A DNA stretch of 64,000 nt from Jaltomata sinuosa (GCA_003996215.1 QJPP01000002.1:2480001-2544000), one strand, 5' to 3'; numbered from the stretch's first letter, positions 1 through 10,770 are shown. The notes: generated by a model not told the origin, from the sequence alone. Program-made: numbers and translations.

Positions 1-744
1 ATATTCTTCAATTAATACAAGAAATTGCTACCTCATAAATGAGTCACACAAAGATTAGGGAAACTAAACATTCTATATATCATTATATTGGAATTTCTTA
101 ATCCCACGGAATCTTCAAGGAAACTAAACTTTCCACATACAAAGCCTTATTTGCCGCAAATCTCAAAAGTTCTGTCAGGTAAAATTCAGTCTTAAAGAAG
201 ACGTGTATTTTTTTTCGGGGGTAACTTCTTAATTTCAACTTTCCATATGATATACTTAAGACCACAAGATTAAAGGACATTTTTTGATATTTTCTACATA
301 TCTTTAATTTAAAAATTACGACGTGGAATTGAGTATGCAAGAGATAGAACTCAATCAAACAGCCATCTACCGTGAAGCTACAAATTAAGATTTTTGGAGA
401 GTTTGTTGGACTTGGTTGCTCAACAGGTTATGGTGCTATTGACGATAAATGTTAAAAACAATAGAATGAGGATAAACCATGTTCTTTCAGCGGGGGTCAC
501 TAGTTTTTGAGATAACAATCCTCCGAACAAGTCTCTCTTTGCTTGTCATTTGCATCAAATTTAGAACACTTCTCCGAAAAACAACCAATCTTACAATATT
601 GTGACAACAACAAAGACCAAGCAAGTCGCTTCATTAACATAGCACTTAGTACTAGTATATACAACACGTTGAGTGCTAGGGATAATTACAGACGAAAAAT
701 ATTCAGGTACCAAAAAAGAAGTCATCATTAATGAGGATGTTGTA
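1..744. other. intergenic, no gene recognised
   Basis: No coding region is supported here. A segment at about 608-690, containing the string GTTGAGTGCTAGGGATAA, recurs in diverged form at about 5860-5930. It therefore belongs to the locally duplicated DNA around the F-box genes. Short open frames here have no family features. Confidence 0.5.
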
Positions 745-1531
745 ATCTGATAACTGATACGAAGACTGGTGTACTATAGGCCCTCAAGCCGAATGGTTAC
801 AGACGCAAACTTTTCCATGCAAAGCGCTTGTGAGCATCTTAGAAGAAGGAAAACACTATACCAGTATGAAACAGCAGGTTGAGTACCAATGCAAATGACC
901 ACTTGTTTTTGGATCTGACTGAAGTATATCAGATATGACAAGTCGAAAGCAGAACTATATGCCGGGAGTCAATTGAAGCAGAACAGAAAGTTGAAACGAG
1001 CCAAGAAGGAGTTAATAGTTTGTCAATTTCATACTCATCCAACTTCTACAATTATATGACATGACATGATGTGGGGTCTGTCGTTTTGACTATTTTGGTT
1101 CAGTGACACGATTTTAAAGTACAAAAGAACACCCATAAGCCGGGCTTAGAGATGTACATAGCTAAAATATCTAATAACAGATATCTGTTAACTTGGACAG
1201 AGAGAAGTACCAATCACGACGTATGAGTTACCAAGTCATCTTATGAACGACACTACAAAGAAAACAGAAAACCAAACATGCTGTCGTTGTGCCTTGATAT
1301 TACCAACTTAATCATGTCTGATAAAAGACTATTTTAAATAAAGAATGAAAGAAAAATTTAATTTCGAAGTTCATAGTATCTTGGATCGAACCTCTGACAA
1401 ATATAAATTAAAGAAATTTATAAATGAATAAGAGCATTTTCAATTTGTAATAGAATAAACTGCATCACCAATCTAACAAAATATAATATTTATCCCTCTC
1501 TTCAAGGTTCCTTGTTGCCAGCTCCCCACTT
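745..1531 (-). pseudogene. F-box gene 3' stub plus downstream flank (duplicate block)
   Basis: This block is a diverged direct copy of about 2415-3332, which is the 3' flank and last codons of the decayed F-box gene at 3264-4646. Shared landmarks include the CCAATGCAAATGACCACTTG region (about 890 and 2650) and the CAAAGAAAACAGAAAACCAA region. Positions about 1462-1531 match only the C-terminal codons of the F-box genes on the minus strand, ending in the same Leu-Asp-Trp-stop as the decayed copy. A SINE beginning near 1533 replaces the rest of the gene. I read it as a third F-box copy reduced to its tail; whether the SINE insertion itself caused the loss is inference. Confidence 0.55.
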
Positions 1532-1532
1532 T

Positions 1533-1718
1533 CGCGCACCTCGACTAATTCCATGGGATACCTGTCTCCTCCCACCAGCAACAGGTATCAGGTAACTCTG
1601 TCCACCAAGGCTTAGAGCAGATGGGAAGAATCACCTAGTGTTTTTTTGTCTCTACTAGGATTTGAACCTGAGACCTCGGACCTCACTTCATTGACCACTA
1701 GGCCACACCCTTGGGTGC
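1533..1718 (-). mobile_element. tRNA-derived SINE, copy 1
   Basis: Read on the minus strand the element starts with an A-box-like segment (GTGGCCTAGTGGTCAATGAA, at about 1687-1706). A B-box-like segment follows (GGTTCAAATCC, within about 1658-1672). This is the split internal pol III promoter of tRNA-derived SINEs. The body, ending near the GGAATTAGTCGAGGTGCG stretch, is of a type I know to be very common in Solanaceae genomes. A second copy lies at 62868-63010 in the same orientation. I did not find a clean target duplication because both flanks are themselves duplicated or transposon-derived. Short open frames through it are not genes. Confidence 0.75.
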
Positions 1719-1835
1719 CACGCCCAGGAGTTTGCTCTTCAAGGATTCTTCAACCTTCACTCTTGCTATACTTGAACGAGTTTTACCAGTCGTGGCTTTG
1801 TCAACACCAATTGCGCGACCAACGGCACTCACCAT
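1719..1835 (-). pseudogene. DUF4283-like fragment, probably LINE ORF1 relic
   Basis: Reading the minus strand down from 1835 gives about 38 uninterrupted codons including GRAIGVDKATTGKTRSSIAR. That resembles the core of the DUF4283 domain (pattern GxPxxVDxATxxxxRPSxARVxVE), which is common in ORF1-like proteins of plant L1 LINEs and related genes. The fragment abuts the 5' end of the SINE and has no domain neighbours, so it is a relic and not a gene. The family call rests on a short match from memory and is moderate at best. Confidence 0.4.
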
Positions 1836-3263
1836 AGAATAAAGTGACTGCCGCAAAAAGATGTGGTTAACCAAATTCCAATTTTGAGTTATAACTGAAC
1901 TAATGTAATTTAATCATTCAAGAAGTGAAACGTGCAGGGGGTTTACCCTTCTACTTCTATTTCCATATTATTAAGATACAGAAACAAAGAGAGATTCCAC
2001 TGTCGATGCCTAAAATTCAACACAACAAAAACAGCAACTACAGAGAGTAGATCATAAAACAAGCTAATGAGTCGTTATCATCTGAAGACAATGAAGGACA
2101 TACAGGACATAGGGATCCATGAATCTGAACTGAAAAAATCTTCAATAATACTCCATAAAAAAGAAGTACATTGCAATGAGGGGTAAACATTCCTTGATCA
2201 CCTAAATGGATTTTCGTTACAAGACTAGCTGCCCTGAGAAGACTACATAGTACATCAAGAAGTAATTGCAACAGTGAGGAACTGCTATCATTAGCTTATA
2301 AAATCAAGGAGTAAAAAAGTTGATTGCACAAAATCAGGATGATTTTACTGTTGACACCTCACAGTGTTATGAAAATTCGTCGAAAGTAAACCAATGTTGG
2401 CTAAAGTTCCTCATTGTGATATGAAGACTGGTGTACTACAGGCCCTCTAAAGAGACGCTATTATACATAATTTGTGACAGTGAGGAACTGCTGAACTAAC
2501 TATCTGATTGCATCTATGAACATCCTGCCGAAACAAGGGAATGATCAAGCCAAATGGTTTATAGTCACAAACTTTTCCATGTGAAGCGCTTGTCAGCATC
2601 TTAGAAGAAGGAAAAGACTGTACCAGTATGAAACAACAGGTTGAGTACCAATGCAAATGACCACTTGTTTTTGAGTGTGCTTATACTAAACGGATGTGAC
2701 TGAACTATATCAGATATCACAAGTCCAAAACAGAACTATATCCCGGGAGTCAATTGAAATAGAATAGTAAGTTAAAACGAACCAAGAAGGAGTTAATAGG
2801 TTGTCGATTTCATACTCATCCAACTTCTACAATTATATGACAGGACAAGGAGTCATTTTGACTATTTCAGTTCAGTGACATGATTTTAGAGTACAAAAGA
2901 ACACCCATAAGCCGTCCTTAGAATGTAAATAGCTAATACAGATATCTGTAAACTTTGACAGAGAGAAATATCTATCACGACATATGAGTTATCAAGTCAT
3001 CTTCTGAACGACATCCATAAGCCAAAAAGACGTACAACAAATCCACATGAACTACAAAGAAAACAGAAAACCAAGCATATTGCCGTTGTGCCTTGACATT
3101 ACCAACTTAATCATGTCTAATAAAAGATCATTTTAGATAAAGAACTGACAGGACAACTTAAATTTGAAGTTCGTAAGTATCTAGGATCTAACCTGAAAAA
3201 TATAAATTAAAGAACTTTATAAATGAATAAGAGCATTTTCAATTTGTAATAGAATAAACTGCA
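1836..3263. other. F-box 3' flank, second copy of the duplicate block
   Basis: From about 2415 this is the direct repeat partner of 745-1531 and is the downstream flank of the decayed F-box gene. Positions 1836-2414 have no recognisable element. The short open frames at 2038-2271 and 2447-2656 on the minus strand have no domain character; the second lies inside the duplicated block and is not preserved in its partner. Confidence 0.5.
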
Positions 3264-4646
3264 TCACCAATCTAATAAAATACAATATTTATCCCTCTCT
3301 TCAAAGTTCCTTGTTGCCAGCTCCCCACTTTTGTGTTCCACGGGATGCCAACTCTCGTTCTTTCTATCAAATTCGTAGGCTTTTACTTCTTTTAATGGAC
3401 TAGAATTCTTCATATACATCAAATGATTGAAGAAAAATGTAACCATTTCTCTTGTTGTTTGCAGGTTAAGTCTCCTAGGATGACAGCTCCATAACAAAGC
3501 ATCCATAAATGTTCGGCACTCCTCATCCCGCCATGTAAAATTGACATTTAAAACTATAAACACTGTAAGCAAAGTCGTTATGTGCCAATAAAAACAACCA
3601 CTTGAGGGGTAGCAACTTTGCAGTGCAGTTGCAAATCTTTCATGTTGATCTTATTGCATCTGGAAAAATAAAGGGTAACTTGAGACCAAGAGGTCGAATT
3701 TGATAGAAACTTCCTCAACTTACAAAACCATGCTTCATCTAAATAGTCGAAGCGGTGAAGAATGATTTTTGAGTGCTTCAATTGGCTTGACTCACTTGCA
3801 ATTTTAATTTTCGGGATTCGATTCCAGGTGAACTCAAGTGATACCAAATTTGGAGCATCAATCTCCCATATGCCCCCACAATACTCAATCTTCAAGACCT
3901 TCAGGGAAACTGACTTAATCTTTTGAGGATTTAGCAGCTCAATGTTTTTCAACCCCGAACAATACTCAAAGATGAAAGATACAATCAAGGGACAACTATT
4001 AAGTAGAGGCTGAAGCATGTTTTCGTCTAATGTTACATAAGAGAGAGAAAGCTTTTCTTAAAGAATTGCAATACACAACACCACTAGATAACGAAACAGG
4101 CATAAGAGTACAACATTCCAGAACCAATTCTCTTAAAGATTTTTCTGCCAAGATTCTGAAAATAGGCAAGCGGTATGATGTAAAGACAAGGACAAGATCT
4201 TTTACACCATTCTGAAGTGCAATGTCAAGCCACTTATCAACCATAGGGAAAGCTTCATGAGAATCATCATAGTACTCTGATAACTCAAACTTTTCTATAG
4301 GGATTTTCCACTTCCTATATCTCTCCATGATATCGTCCACTATTTCCATATTGCCTTTGCGATAATCAACCGTGAAATCAACGTTGGGAAGAGTCAACCA
4401 GGCTTGTAGCCATGTTTTAGAGAGAATACTCATCTTGGCTGCATCTTTAAAACTAAGAAAACACAGTATTTTTTGAGTGAGACATTCCGGTAATATATCA
4501 GCTGTCGAATTCTTATTATTATTATTATCGTGCAACAATACCTTAAAACCCCGTTTTTCTACTCCGATTTTGCGGCAAAACTTGATAATCAGCTCTTCAT
4601 CTCGCTTCCGCGATTTCCATCTAACTCTTTCGGCCAATTCAAACAT
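3264..4646 (-). pseudogene. decayed F-box/LRR gene, copy 1
   Basis: The N-terminal part (4646 down to about 4055) encodes a charged leader and an F-box (ILPECLTQKILCFLSF) like the intact neighbour at 6824-8353. Three lesions are visible against that neighbour. First, one extra base in a T run near 4053 shifts the frame after SLRK. Second, about 186 bp (62 codons) of LRR sequence are missing where TTCAGGGA joins AACTGAC near 3905, a small in-frame deletion with GGA microhomology. Third, an insertion of about 40 bp near 3550-3590 shifts the frame again. The frame ends at a TGA where the neighbour has CGA. An in-frame TAG just upstream of the 4646 start replaces a CAG codon of the neighbour's longer N-terminus. 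This copy keeps about 34 codons that the intact copy lacks. F-box proteins recruit targets to SCF ubiquitin ligases. A spliced functional gene cannot be fully excluded, but the paralogue is a single exon. Confidence 0.75.
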
Positions 4647-6823
4647 ACTTTCCTTCTAATTTTGAATAAATTTAGTCGTGAATCTTTTTCTCCCATTAGC
4701 TCTCCATCTCTTTGGTCTTGGTTTTAGAGGGTTTCTATGATACAGATTCTTGAATTAATGGTTTACATAAAAGCAAAGAAAAAGAAAAGCTGTTTATTAT
4801 TGGAATCCTATTTCTAACGGGTTAAGGCAATTTGTCCTCCATTCCTTAATTAATTACACGACATCCCCTAACTTTTGTCAAAATAGCACTTTTGGAAAAA
4901 AAGCCGTTTGTGTTTGGCCAGTTCTTTTGAGAATTGCCTTTTTCAATACTTGATAAGTAGATTGTGGTTGGTCAATCTTTTGGAGAAGTGTTTTTATGTA
5001 TCAAATTATAAAAAAGGACATATATCGTGGTATGTTGTACTATTAGGATCGTTTAAAAAGAGAAATTATTTTTGAAGTTATGTGAAAAAAATAGATTATT
5101 CCAGAGAAGAAGAGGAGAAATAGAGAAATGGAATGGTAACTCGTATTTGTAGTTGACGGTTAAAGGCACTTTTGATTTGTATAAACTCAGGATTAGTCGC
5201 TTGAAACTCTCTTGGCGCGGAAAGGGACCAAACAGAGATGTGCTTTTGTGTTAATTGAAGAGGTCACAATTGGTCTTTGTTGAGAGCCTTGTCCCACAAT
5301 TCCAACCATTTAAAATTCAAGTTTTTACACGGATTGCCCCTATTTCGAAGGTCACTTCGTCTTTACTAAACATCAATCACAGAGCACAGTGGTCCATTGA
5401 AATCTCGATGAGTATAATTTCACGGGTTAAAGCACTCTGTTGGGAATAAACCTGCCAATCCAGGTGAGGTGAATTGTATAGTTCTTAAATACAACACAAG
5501 TTTTAGTTCTTAAATGTTGTCTAATGTAGAGTCTGAGGGCTGGAATCTCATGACACGGTATTAAAAGTTGAACATTTGTCGAGGAATTTGACAAAGCGTA
5601 GTGCCACACACAGGAAAATTCATGATTTAGAATCGTTGAGTTCAGAAAATTTCATGATTTATATATAAATTTCAATTTGAACTTGCCTTGAATCACTGAA
5701 GATGTATTTTTTCAAACCTTTAATTGAATTAAGTGTATTGATTCATTCCTACTTAGATATTAAACGATATTTGGAACGGAAGAGAGTATCACGTCACATA
5801 AGCCTAATTTTGGATTAGCTGGTGCAAATAGCTAGCTCATGTTGACAACAAAAAAAACCAAGTCAGTCTCTGCATTAACGTAGCACTTGGTACCAGTATA
5901 TACAACAGGTTGAGTGCTAGGGATAAATTTTATACAGATTCAATCCAATATACAGATTCAACACCTGACAGCTCACTAGAAATTGCCTTTTCAATTGGCT
6001 CATATGTTTATGGGGTAAATTCCAGCTTCTATCATCAGTATTGGACCAGAAATGCCATCTTAAACAAGTTTAAACTCTAATTACATGATCTGATCCCAAG
6101 TAAACTCAAATACCTCAAATTGACTTCGGCTTTCCTAACATCAATCACAGAGCACAATGTCCGCTGAAAATCTGATGTTATAGTTTCACAGGTTACGCAA
6201 TCTGTTGGGAATAACCCTGACATAAATCCAGGTGAAGTGGACTGTGTATATTTCTCATTAATTAGCAGGGCTGGTTAACATAAATGTTTTCTAGTGTTTC
6301 TGGAGGATGGACTGGAAACAAATTGACAAATAAAGTTCAATATTTGTGAATTTAGGATTTAGAATAAGTGATCAGTTCAGAACAGGCCAATACGAGGGGG
6401 TTCAGCTGAACACGTCAAACCGGCTCTACATCTGTAGTGGATCATCCAGGGGTGTTTCCTTCCTGATTATATTTTTGCATTATTCTTGCAGATTGTTGGT
6501 ACAAAAACACTTTTGATTATAAGTTGTAATTTCACCACATGATCCATAGATTCCGTGCTTATTCGAGAACGTACTTTACAAGAACAAAGAGACATGGATG
6601 AATTAAGCAAGAAGCTAGAAAATTACAGTAGAAAGTAGTTCAAACTGCCACATTTTGGTATTATTCACAATCCGAAACAGCAATTATTCCAGCAAAAGTT
6701 GTTTCTAATTTGTCTGTCATAACAATATAAATGGCAAATAAACCTAGAAGGAATTACTACCTCAACGTTATCAAAAAACTTCCTTCAAGCAAGGCCGCCA
6801 CCCTGTTATGCACTTTGTAGTTA
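4647..6823. other. intergenic between the two F-box copies
   Basis: No gene is supported. The stretch near 4900-5000 (TTTGTGTTTGGCCAG and nearby) resembles degraded hAT-MITE termini. About 5330-5475 and about 6125-6255 are diverged direct repeats, sharing AACATCAATCACAGAGCACA and CTGTTGGGAATAA. Part of 5860-5930 matches about 608-690. The pattern indicates repeated unequal exchange in this F-box neighbourhood. Confidence 0.5.
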
Positions 6824-8353
6824 TTACTCATTGATGCATCGCCAATCTAACAAAAAATAAACTTCCTTCATCTCCGTAGGGGTGCTTATCGCCAGCTCCC
6901 TATTTTTGAGTCGCAGAGGCTGATTTTTTCCATAAAAAGCTTTTACATCTATTAATTGACTATGCCAGGGCTTGCTTTCATGAGAAAAAGAATGACTCGA
7001 GTTCCTCATATACATTAAACAATCGATGAAACATTTATTCATTTCAACAGTTGCTAATAGGTTGAATCTCCTAGGATGACAACTCCCTAGCAACGCATCC
7101 ACAAACGTTGAGCAATTCACAGATGACCTTATAATGTTGACATTTAAAACGTCCACCTGGGAGGTAGCAACTTTGTGGTGCAGTTGCAAATATTGCTTCA
7201 TGTCGATCACATTGCATTCGGAAAAATAAAGGGAAACTTGAGACCAAGAGGTTGAACTTGATAGAAACTTCCTCAACTTACAAAACCACGCAGCATTTAA
7301 ATCGTTGTCGCATTTAAAAACAATTTCTGAGTGCTTCAATTGGCTTGACTCTCTTGCCATTTTAAGTTGAGGAATTTGATGTCCTATATACTCAAGTGAT
7401 ACCAAATTTGAAGAATCAATCTCCTCTATTCCGTAGCAGTCCCGAATCTTCAAGACCTTCAGGGATCTCAATCTAGAAATAAGGTTGTGAAGAAATCCCT
7501 TAGATACTATCACATACAATAGATCTAAAGATTTCAGATTCTGACATTCAGCAACATCCAATTCTTCCAATAAACCAATATAATACATGTGTTCAAGAGT
7601 TGGTGCTTGGATTTTAACTAGCTGGCATATATGTCTATGTGTCCTAATGGAAACTGACTTGATCTTTCGAAGATTCAACAACTCAATCTTTTCCAACCCC
7701 GAACAACACTTGAAGGTGAAATCAACAATCAAGGGACAACTATTAAGTAGAGTATGAAGCATGTTTTCGTCTAAATTGACCTTATTTAGAGAAAGCTTTC
7801 TCAAGGAAATGCAATTCGTCACACCACTAGATAACGAGACATGCATTAGATCACAATCACTCAGAACCAATTCTCTTAACGATTTTGCTGCCAAGATGGG
7901 GTGTAATTTAATGCTGGGAACATCACTAATGACCAATTTTTCTATAGGGATTTTTCCCTTCCTATATCTCTCCATGATACTGTCCATTACTTTCACATTG
8001 CCTTTGCGATAATCGAAGGCAAATTCCAAGTTGGGAAGAGTCGACCAGGCTTGCAACCATGTTTTGGAGAGAACGCTCATCCGCGCTGCTTCTTTAAAAC
8101 TAAGAAGACAGAGTATTTTTTGAATGAGACATTCGGGCAATACGTCAGATGTGGAACTCTTCTTCTTATTATTGTGCAACCATACCTTAAAAACCCCTTT
8201 TTCTACTCCGATTTTGCTGCAGAACTCGATAATCAGCTCTTCGTCTTGCTTCCGCAATTTCCATCCAACTCTTTTGGCTAATTCAAACATACTTTCCTTC
8301 TGATTTTGAGTGAATTTAGTCCTCATTTGCTTTCTCCTATTAGGTTTCCTCAT
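6824..8353 (-). CDS. F-box/LRR-repeat protein, intact copy 2
   Basis: This is a single uninterrupted exon of 509 residues, with ATG at 8353-8351 and stop at 6824. Residues about 1-69 are a basic leader. Residues 71-110 are an F-box (VLPECLIQKILCLLSFKEAA followed by the LSKTWLQAW core). From about 150 to 400 the chain has irregular leucine-rich repeats of the plant FBD/LRR type (for example LRSLKVLKIRDCYGIEEIDS), then a C-terminal region with conserved Trp, Cys and Leu spacing. Such proteins are substrate adaptors of SCF E3 ubiquitin ligases; the target is unknown. The start at residue 22 (MFELAKRV) is an alternative, because the decayed paralogue has a stop just before that Met. Compared with that paralogue it lacks about 34 residues between the F-box and the LRRs. 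It is therefore open but internally shortened, and may not be fully functional. Confidence 0.8.
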   Translation of the reverse strand: MRKPNRRKQMRTKFTQNQKESMFELAKRVGWKLRKQDEELIIEFCSKIGVEKGVFKVWLHNNKKKSSTSDVLPECLIQKILCLLSFKEAARMSVLSKTWLQAWSTLPNLEFAFDYRKGNVKVMDSIMERYRKGKIPIEKLVISDVPSIKLHPILAAKSLRELVLSDCDLMHVSLSSGVTNCISLRKLSLNKVNLDENMLHTLLNSCPLIVDFTFKCCSGLEKIELLNLRKIKSVSIRTHRHICQLVKIQAPTLEHMYYIGLLEELDVAECQNLKSLDLLYVIVSKGFLHNLISRLRSLKVLKIRDCYGIEEIDSSNLVSLEYIGHQIPQLKMARESSQLKHSEIVFKCDNDLNAAWFCKLRKFLSSSTSWSQVSLYFSECNVIDMKQYLQLHHKVATSQVDVLNVNIIRSSVNCSTFVDALLGSCHPRRFNLLATVEMNKCFIDCLMYMRNSSHSFSHESKPWHSQLIDVKAFYGKNQPLRLKNRELAISTPTEMKEVYFLLDWRCINE

Positions 8354-8519
8354 TTTTTGGTCGTTGTGTGGCTTTGGAGGTTGCTATGATTCTTCAATTT
8401 ATAGGTTACGGCGTTTCTATAAAAGCAACAAAAAAAAAATAGACCTATATGTTCAAGGAATCTTATTTCTAACGGGTTAATGTAATTTTACCCCATATTT
8501 ATTGATATTTTACTCTCTT

Positions 8520-9400
8520 TTTTTTTATACAGAAAAGAGTCAAATATAGAGGTGGCAAAATCAAACTCAACCCGTCTAAACCATTTAGGTTTGGGTTTGT
8601 TATTGATCCGTATATTTGTTAGTTCAACCTATTTCAACCGAACTAACCCAAATTGACTTTTGTGACATCTTGTCAAAATATTTTTAAAAAACTTCTTTTT
8701 GATTTTATATGTTATAATAAAGAAAGAAATAACTTTATTAGATACTAAAAACTTATAATATAACAAAGAAAGCAATTAAAACTTAGTAAAAATTGGACAG
8801 GTTGGATTGTGACCCGTTTTGACCCAATTCGTTTTGACCCAACCCGTTTTGGCCCAAGCAAATTTGGGTCAGATTGGGTCTTGACCCATTTTGACTCGCC
8901 CAAATTTAACCCAACCAGCTCAATTGTCACTCCTAATCAAATATACCCTTGTACTATCAAAAATAGTTTAAATATACCCTTTATTATACTTTCGATTCAA
9001 TATACTCATTTCGTTATACTTTTGTTCCAAATATACCCCTCATTATACTTTGGGGACACGTGATATATTCAGAATCAAATGATCGACCACCAATTCTAAA
9101 TATCCGATTCCTTTAGAAACCCACCCGTTTAATTCATTACCTCCACTATTAATTCCTTTGTTTTCTTTTCATCTTCTTTTGGATATTTAAAATTGGGTTG
9201 GGTCATTTGATTTTGAGTTTGACACGTGTCTATCCATCAAAATTTATGCCAAAATATATTATGAGAGGGGTATATTTGGACCAAGAGTATAACGAGAGGG
9301 ATATTCTTAAACCAAACATATAACGACGAATATATTTAAACTATTTTTGATAACACGTGGGTATATTTGACCATTTTTCGTTTCTTATAACTTCGTGAAA
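8520..9400. mobile_element. inverted-repeat (foldback-like) element, about 0.5 kb without its insert
   Basis: The left arm (about 8937-9060, continuing left of the inserted MITE at about 8520-8546) and the right arm (about 9245-9390) are inverted copies. Both contain CAAATATACCC followed by TATCAAAAATAGTTTAAATATA when read inward. No coding potential is seen. The arms flank a short centre, as in a non-autonomous DNA element. Outer ends are approximate and no target duplication was identified. Confidence 0.6.
8547..8935. mobile_element. hAT-like MITE inserted in the left arm of the inverted repeat
   Basis: The ends are TAGAGGTGGCAA on the left and, read on the other strand, TAGGAGTGACAA on the right. 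These match 9 of 12 and fit the TAGGGGTGxCAA ends of plant hAT MITEs. It is flanked by GTCAAATA (8539-8546) and ATCAAATA (8936-8943), an 8-bp duplication with one mismatch, as expected for hAT. The interior near the right end has imperfect tandem CCCGTTTTGACCCAA units (about 8813-8860). Open frames across it have no domain. Confidence 0.75.
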
Positions 9401-9601
9401 CACGGACAAATTCTAGTGTTTATAATAATGGCAGGCAACACGTGAGATTACACTTATTTGCAATATTCCTATTTTCTTTTTAGTTGTTTTGTAACTAATA
9501 TCACAGGAAAATCAATAAAAGGAAAAAAAAACATGGTCCAAACAAAAAAGAGGAGAAATATTTTCGTATCCCAATAGAAATTAGTAGTCCTTCTCTATTT
9601 A

Positions 9602-9784
9602 TGGTAAATGCTTACCCACACCGGGAGTTTACACGAAATCAATGCAACTTATCATGGTTAAGTGATTTAATGAAGTAATTATATACATCAATTAACCATG
9701 GTTAAGTGATAGTTGTATACATTCAAACACATGTCATGCATCCATTGGTTTGGTGTAAACACCCGGTGCGGGTAAGTTTTTACC
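9602..9784. mobile_element. MITE with about 40-bp TIRs and perfect 8-bp duplication
   Basis: Left and right ends are inverted copies. Left reads GGTAAATGCTTACCCACACC and right, on the other strand, GGTAAAAACTTACCCGCACC; both continue into GGG(A/T)GTTTACAC. TCTATTTA occurs immediately before (9594-9601) and after (9785-9792); counting one shared C gives a possible 9-bp duplication. The length is about 183 bp with no coding capacity. An 8-9-bp duplication fits hAT or Mutator-type mobilisation. Confidence 0.8.
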
Positions 9785-9856
9785 TCTATTTAGGTTTAGT
9801 ATTTTTTTAAAAAAAATATACATCGAAACACATATATACCACTATTATTCTTAATT

Positions 9857-9985
9857 ATCTCTCATATACAATCATCCTCCAAGAGGTAGTCATAAGGTCT
9901 GGTTGTTATTGTATCTCTCATATACAATCATCCTCTACGAGGTAGTCATAAGGTCTGGTTGTTATTGTATCTCTCATATACAATC
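9857..9985 (+). repeat. 56-bp tandem repeat, about 2.3 copies
   Basis: The unit beginning ATCTCTCATATACAATCATC starts at 9857 and 9913, and a third partial copy starts at 9969, so the period is 56 bp. The units are nearly identical, which implies recent duplication. The third partial unit runs directly into the ATG of the small open frame at 9986. Confidence 0.85.
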
Positions 9986-10240
9986 ATGGCACCACCAACG
10001 ACACGGCTTGGTGATCTTGTGGATGGAGAAGCATTCCTTGATCGTTTTGATAAATTGTCAAGGGCTCTATATGTTGCACAAGAGAAAGCCATAGTAGCGG
10101 TTGAACTTCGAAGGTTGGAACGATCTCGGGAGAGAGAGAAGATACGTGAAAAGCAATCTCAGGAGCGAGAGAAGATACGCGAGGAGAGAGACAAGATACG
10201 TGGGGAGCGATCTCGGGAGGAGGAAAGACATTATAGATAG
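9986..10240 (+). CDS. small hypothetical protein, Arg/Glu-rich helix
   Basis: This open frame of 84 codons starts at ATG 9986. Residues 1-40 (MAPPTTRLGDLVDGEAFLDR onward) look like a mixed helical segment. Residues about 45-84 are an extreme charged run with repeated RERE/KIRE units that would form a single alpha helix or coiled coil. I do not recognise a family. It could be the truncated 5' part of a transposon or host gene, since the frame ends soon after a low-complexity run. The upstream sequence is a young tandem repeat, so the promoter context is unclear. Expression is unknown. Confidence 0.3.
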   Translation: MAPPTTRLGDLVDGEAFLDRFDKLSRALYVAQEKAIVAVELRRLERSREREKIREKQSQEREKIREERDKIRGERSREEERHYR

Positions 10241-10542
10241 TATCTATTAGATACCAAGTTTAATTAGTACTATCGAAGAGTAGTAGACTTGTTGCAATGT
10301 CTTAAGAAGGACTAGACAAGAGCTCAACAATTTTGCCAATAATCTTTTTTTTTTAATGATCATGATGTTCAGATCAGCTTTCTCGTATCCTTTTAAATCT
10401 TTTTCTTGATATAATGATTCAGGAAGACATTAACAGATCAAAGTGACCAACTACTTACCTTTACATAATGGCATTAGTTATAATAAAGTAATATAGGTAA
10501 TTCTCTATAGTAAGTATTAACTAATAATTTGATAGAAATAGT

Positions 10543-10770
10543 ATTTCATTCGTTTTAGTTTATGTGGCATTGCTTTTTTAATCAGTTTCAAAAAAAGGGC
10601 ATATTTTTATATATAATAACAATTTAACTTCAAAAACTCATAATAAAATAATTTATGGTCACACAAATATTTATACTTTATTTTAGACTAAAATTTTTAA
10701 AAGTCTTTATTTACTTCTTAAATTTCGTGTCTAGTCAAACGTCATCACGTAGATTGGGACAAATATAGTA
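10543..10770. mobile_element. degenerate Solanaceae-type MITE
   Basis: The segment follows the layout of a common MITE I know from Solanaceae. It starts with a degenerate CCGTTT-type end and TTTATGTGGCATTG, and carries GGTCACACAAATATTTAT in the middle. It ends with CTAGTCAAACGTCATCACGT and a degraded TTGGGAC end. Termini are too eroded to define a duplication. Confidence 0.45.

Noticed and set aside
98..358. 86-codon minus-strand open frame at the left edge, and similar short frames at 543-731, 5255-5449, 5427-5609 and 18968-19162
   Set aside because: There is no domain, no codon structure and no conservation between the duplicated blocks that contain some of them.
1658..1706. tRNA gene, from A- and B-box-like motifs here and at 62945, 37331, 39977 and 51170
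   Set aside because: No cloverleaf or acceptor stem could be drawn. The motifs occur in repeated elements with SINE bodies, or beside an LTR primer site.
1646..1837. 63-codon open frame with a protein-like look (GFEPETSDLTSLTTRPHPWV)
   Set aside because: It is the reverse of a SINE (B box and A box) joined to a DUF4283-like relic on the other strand.
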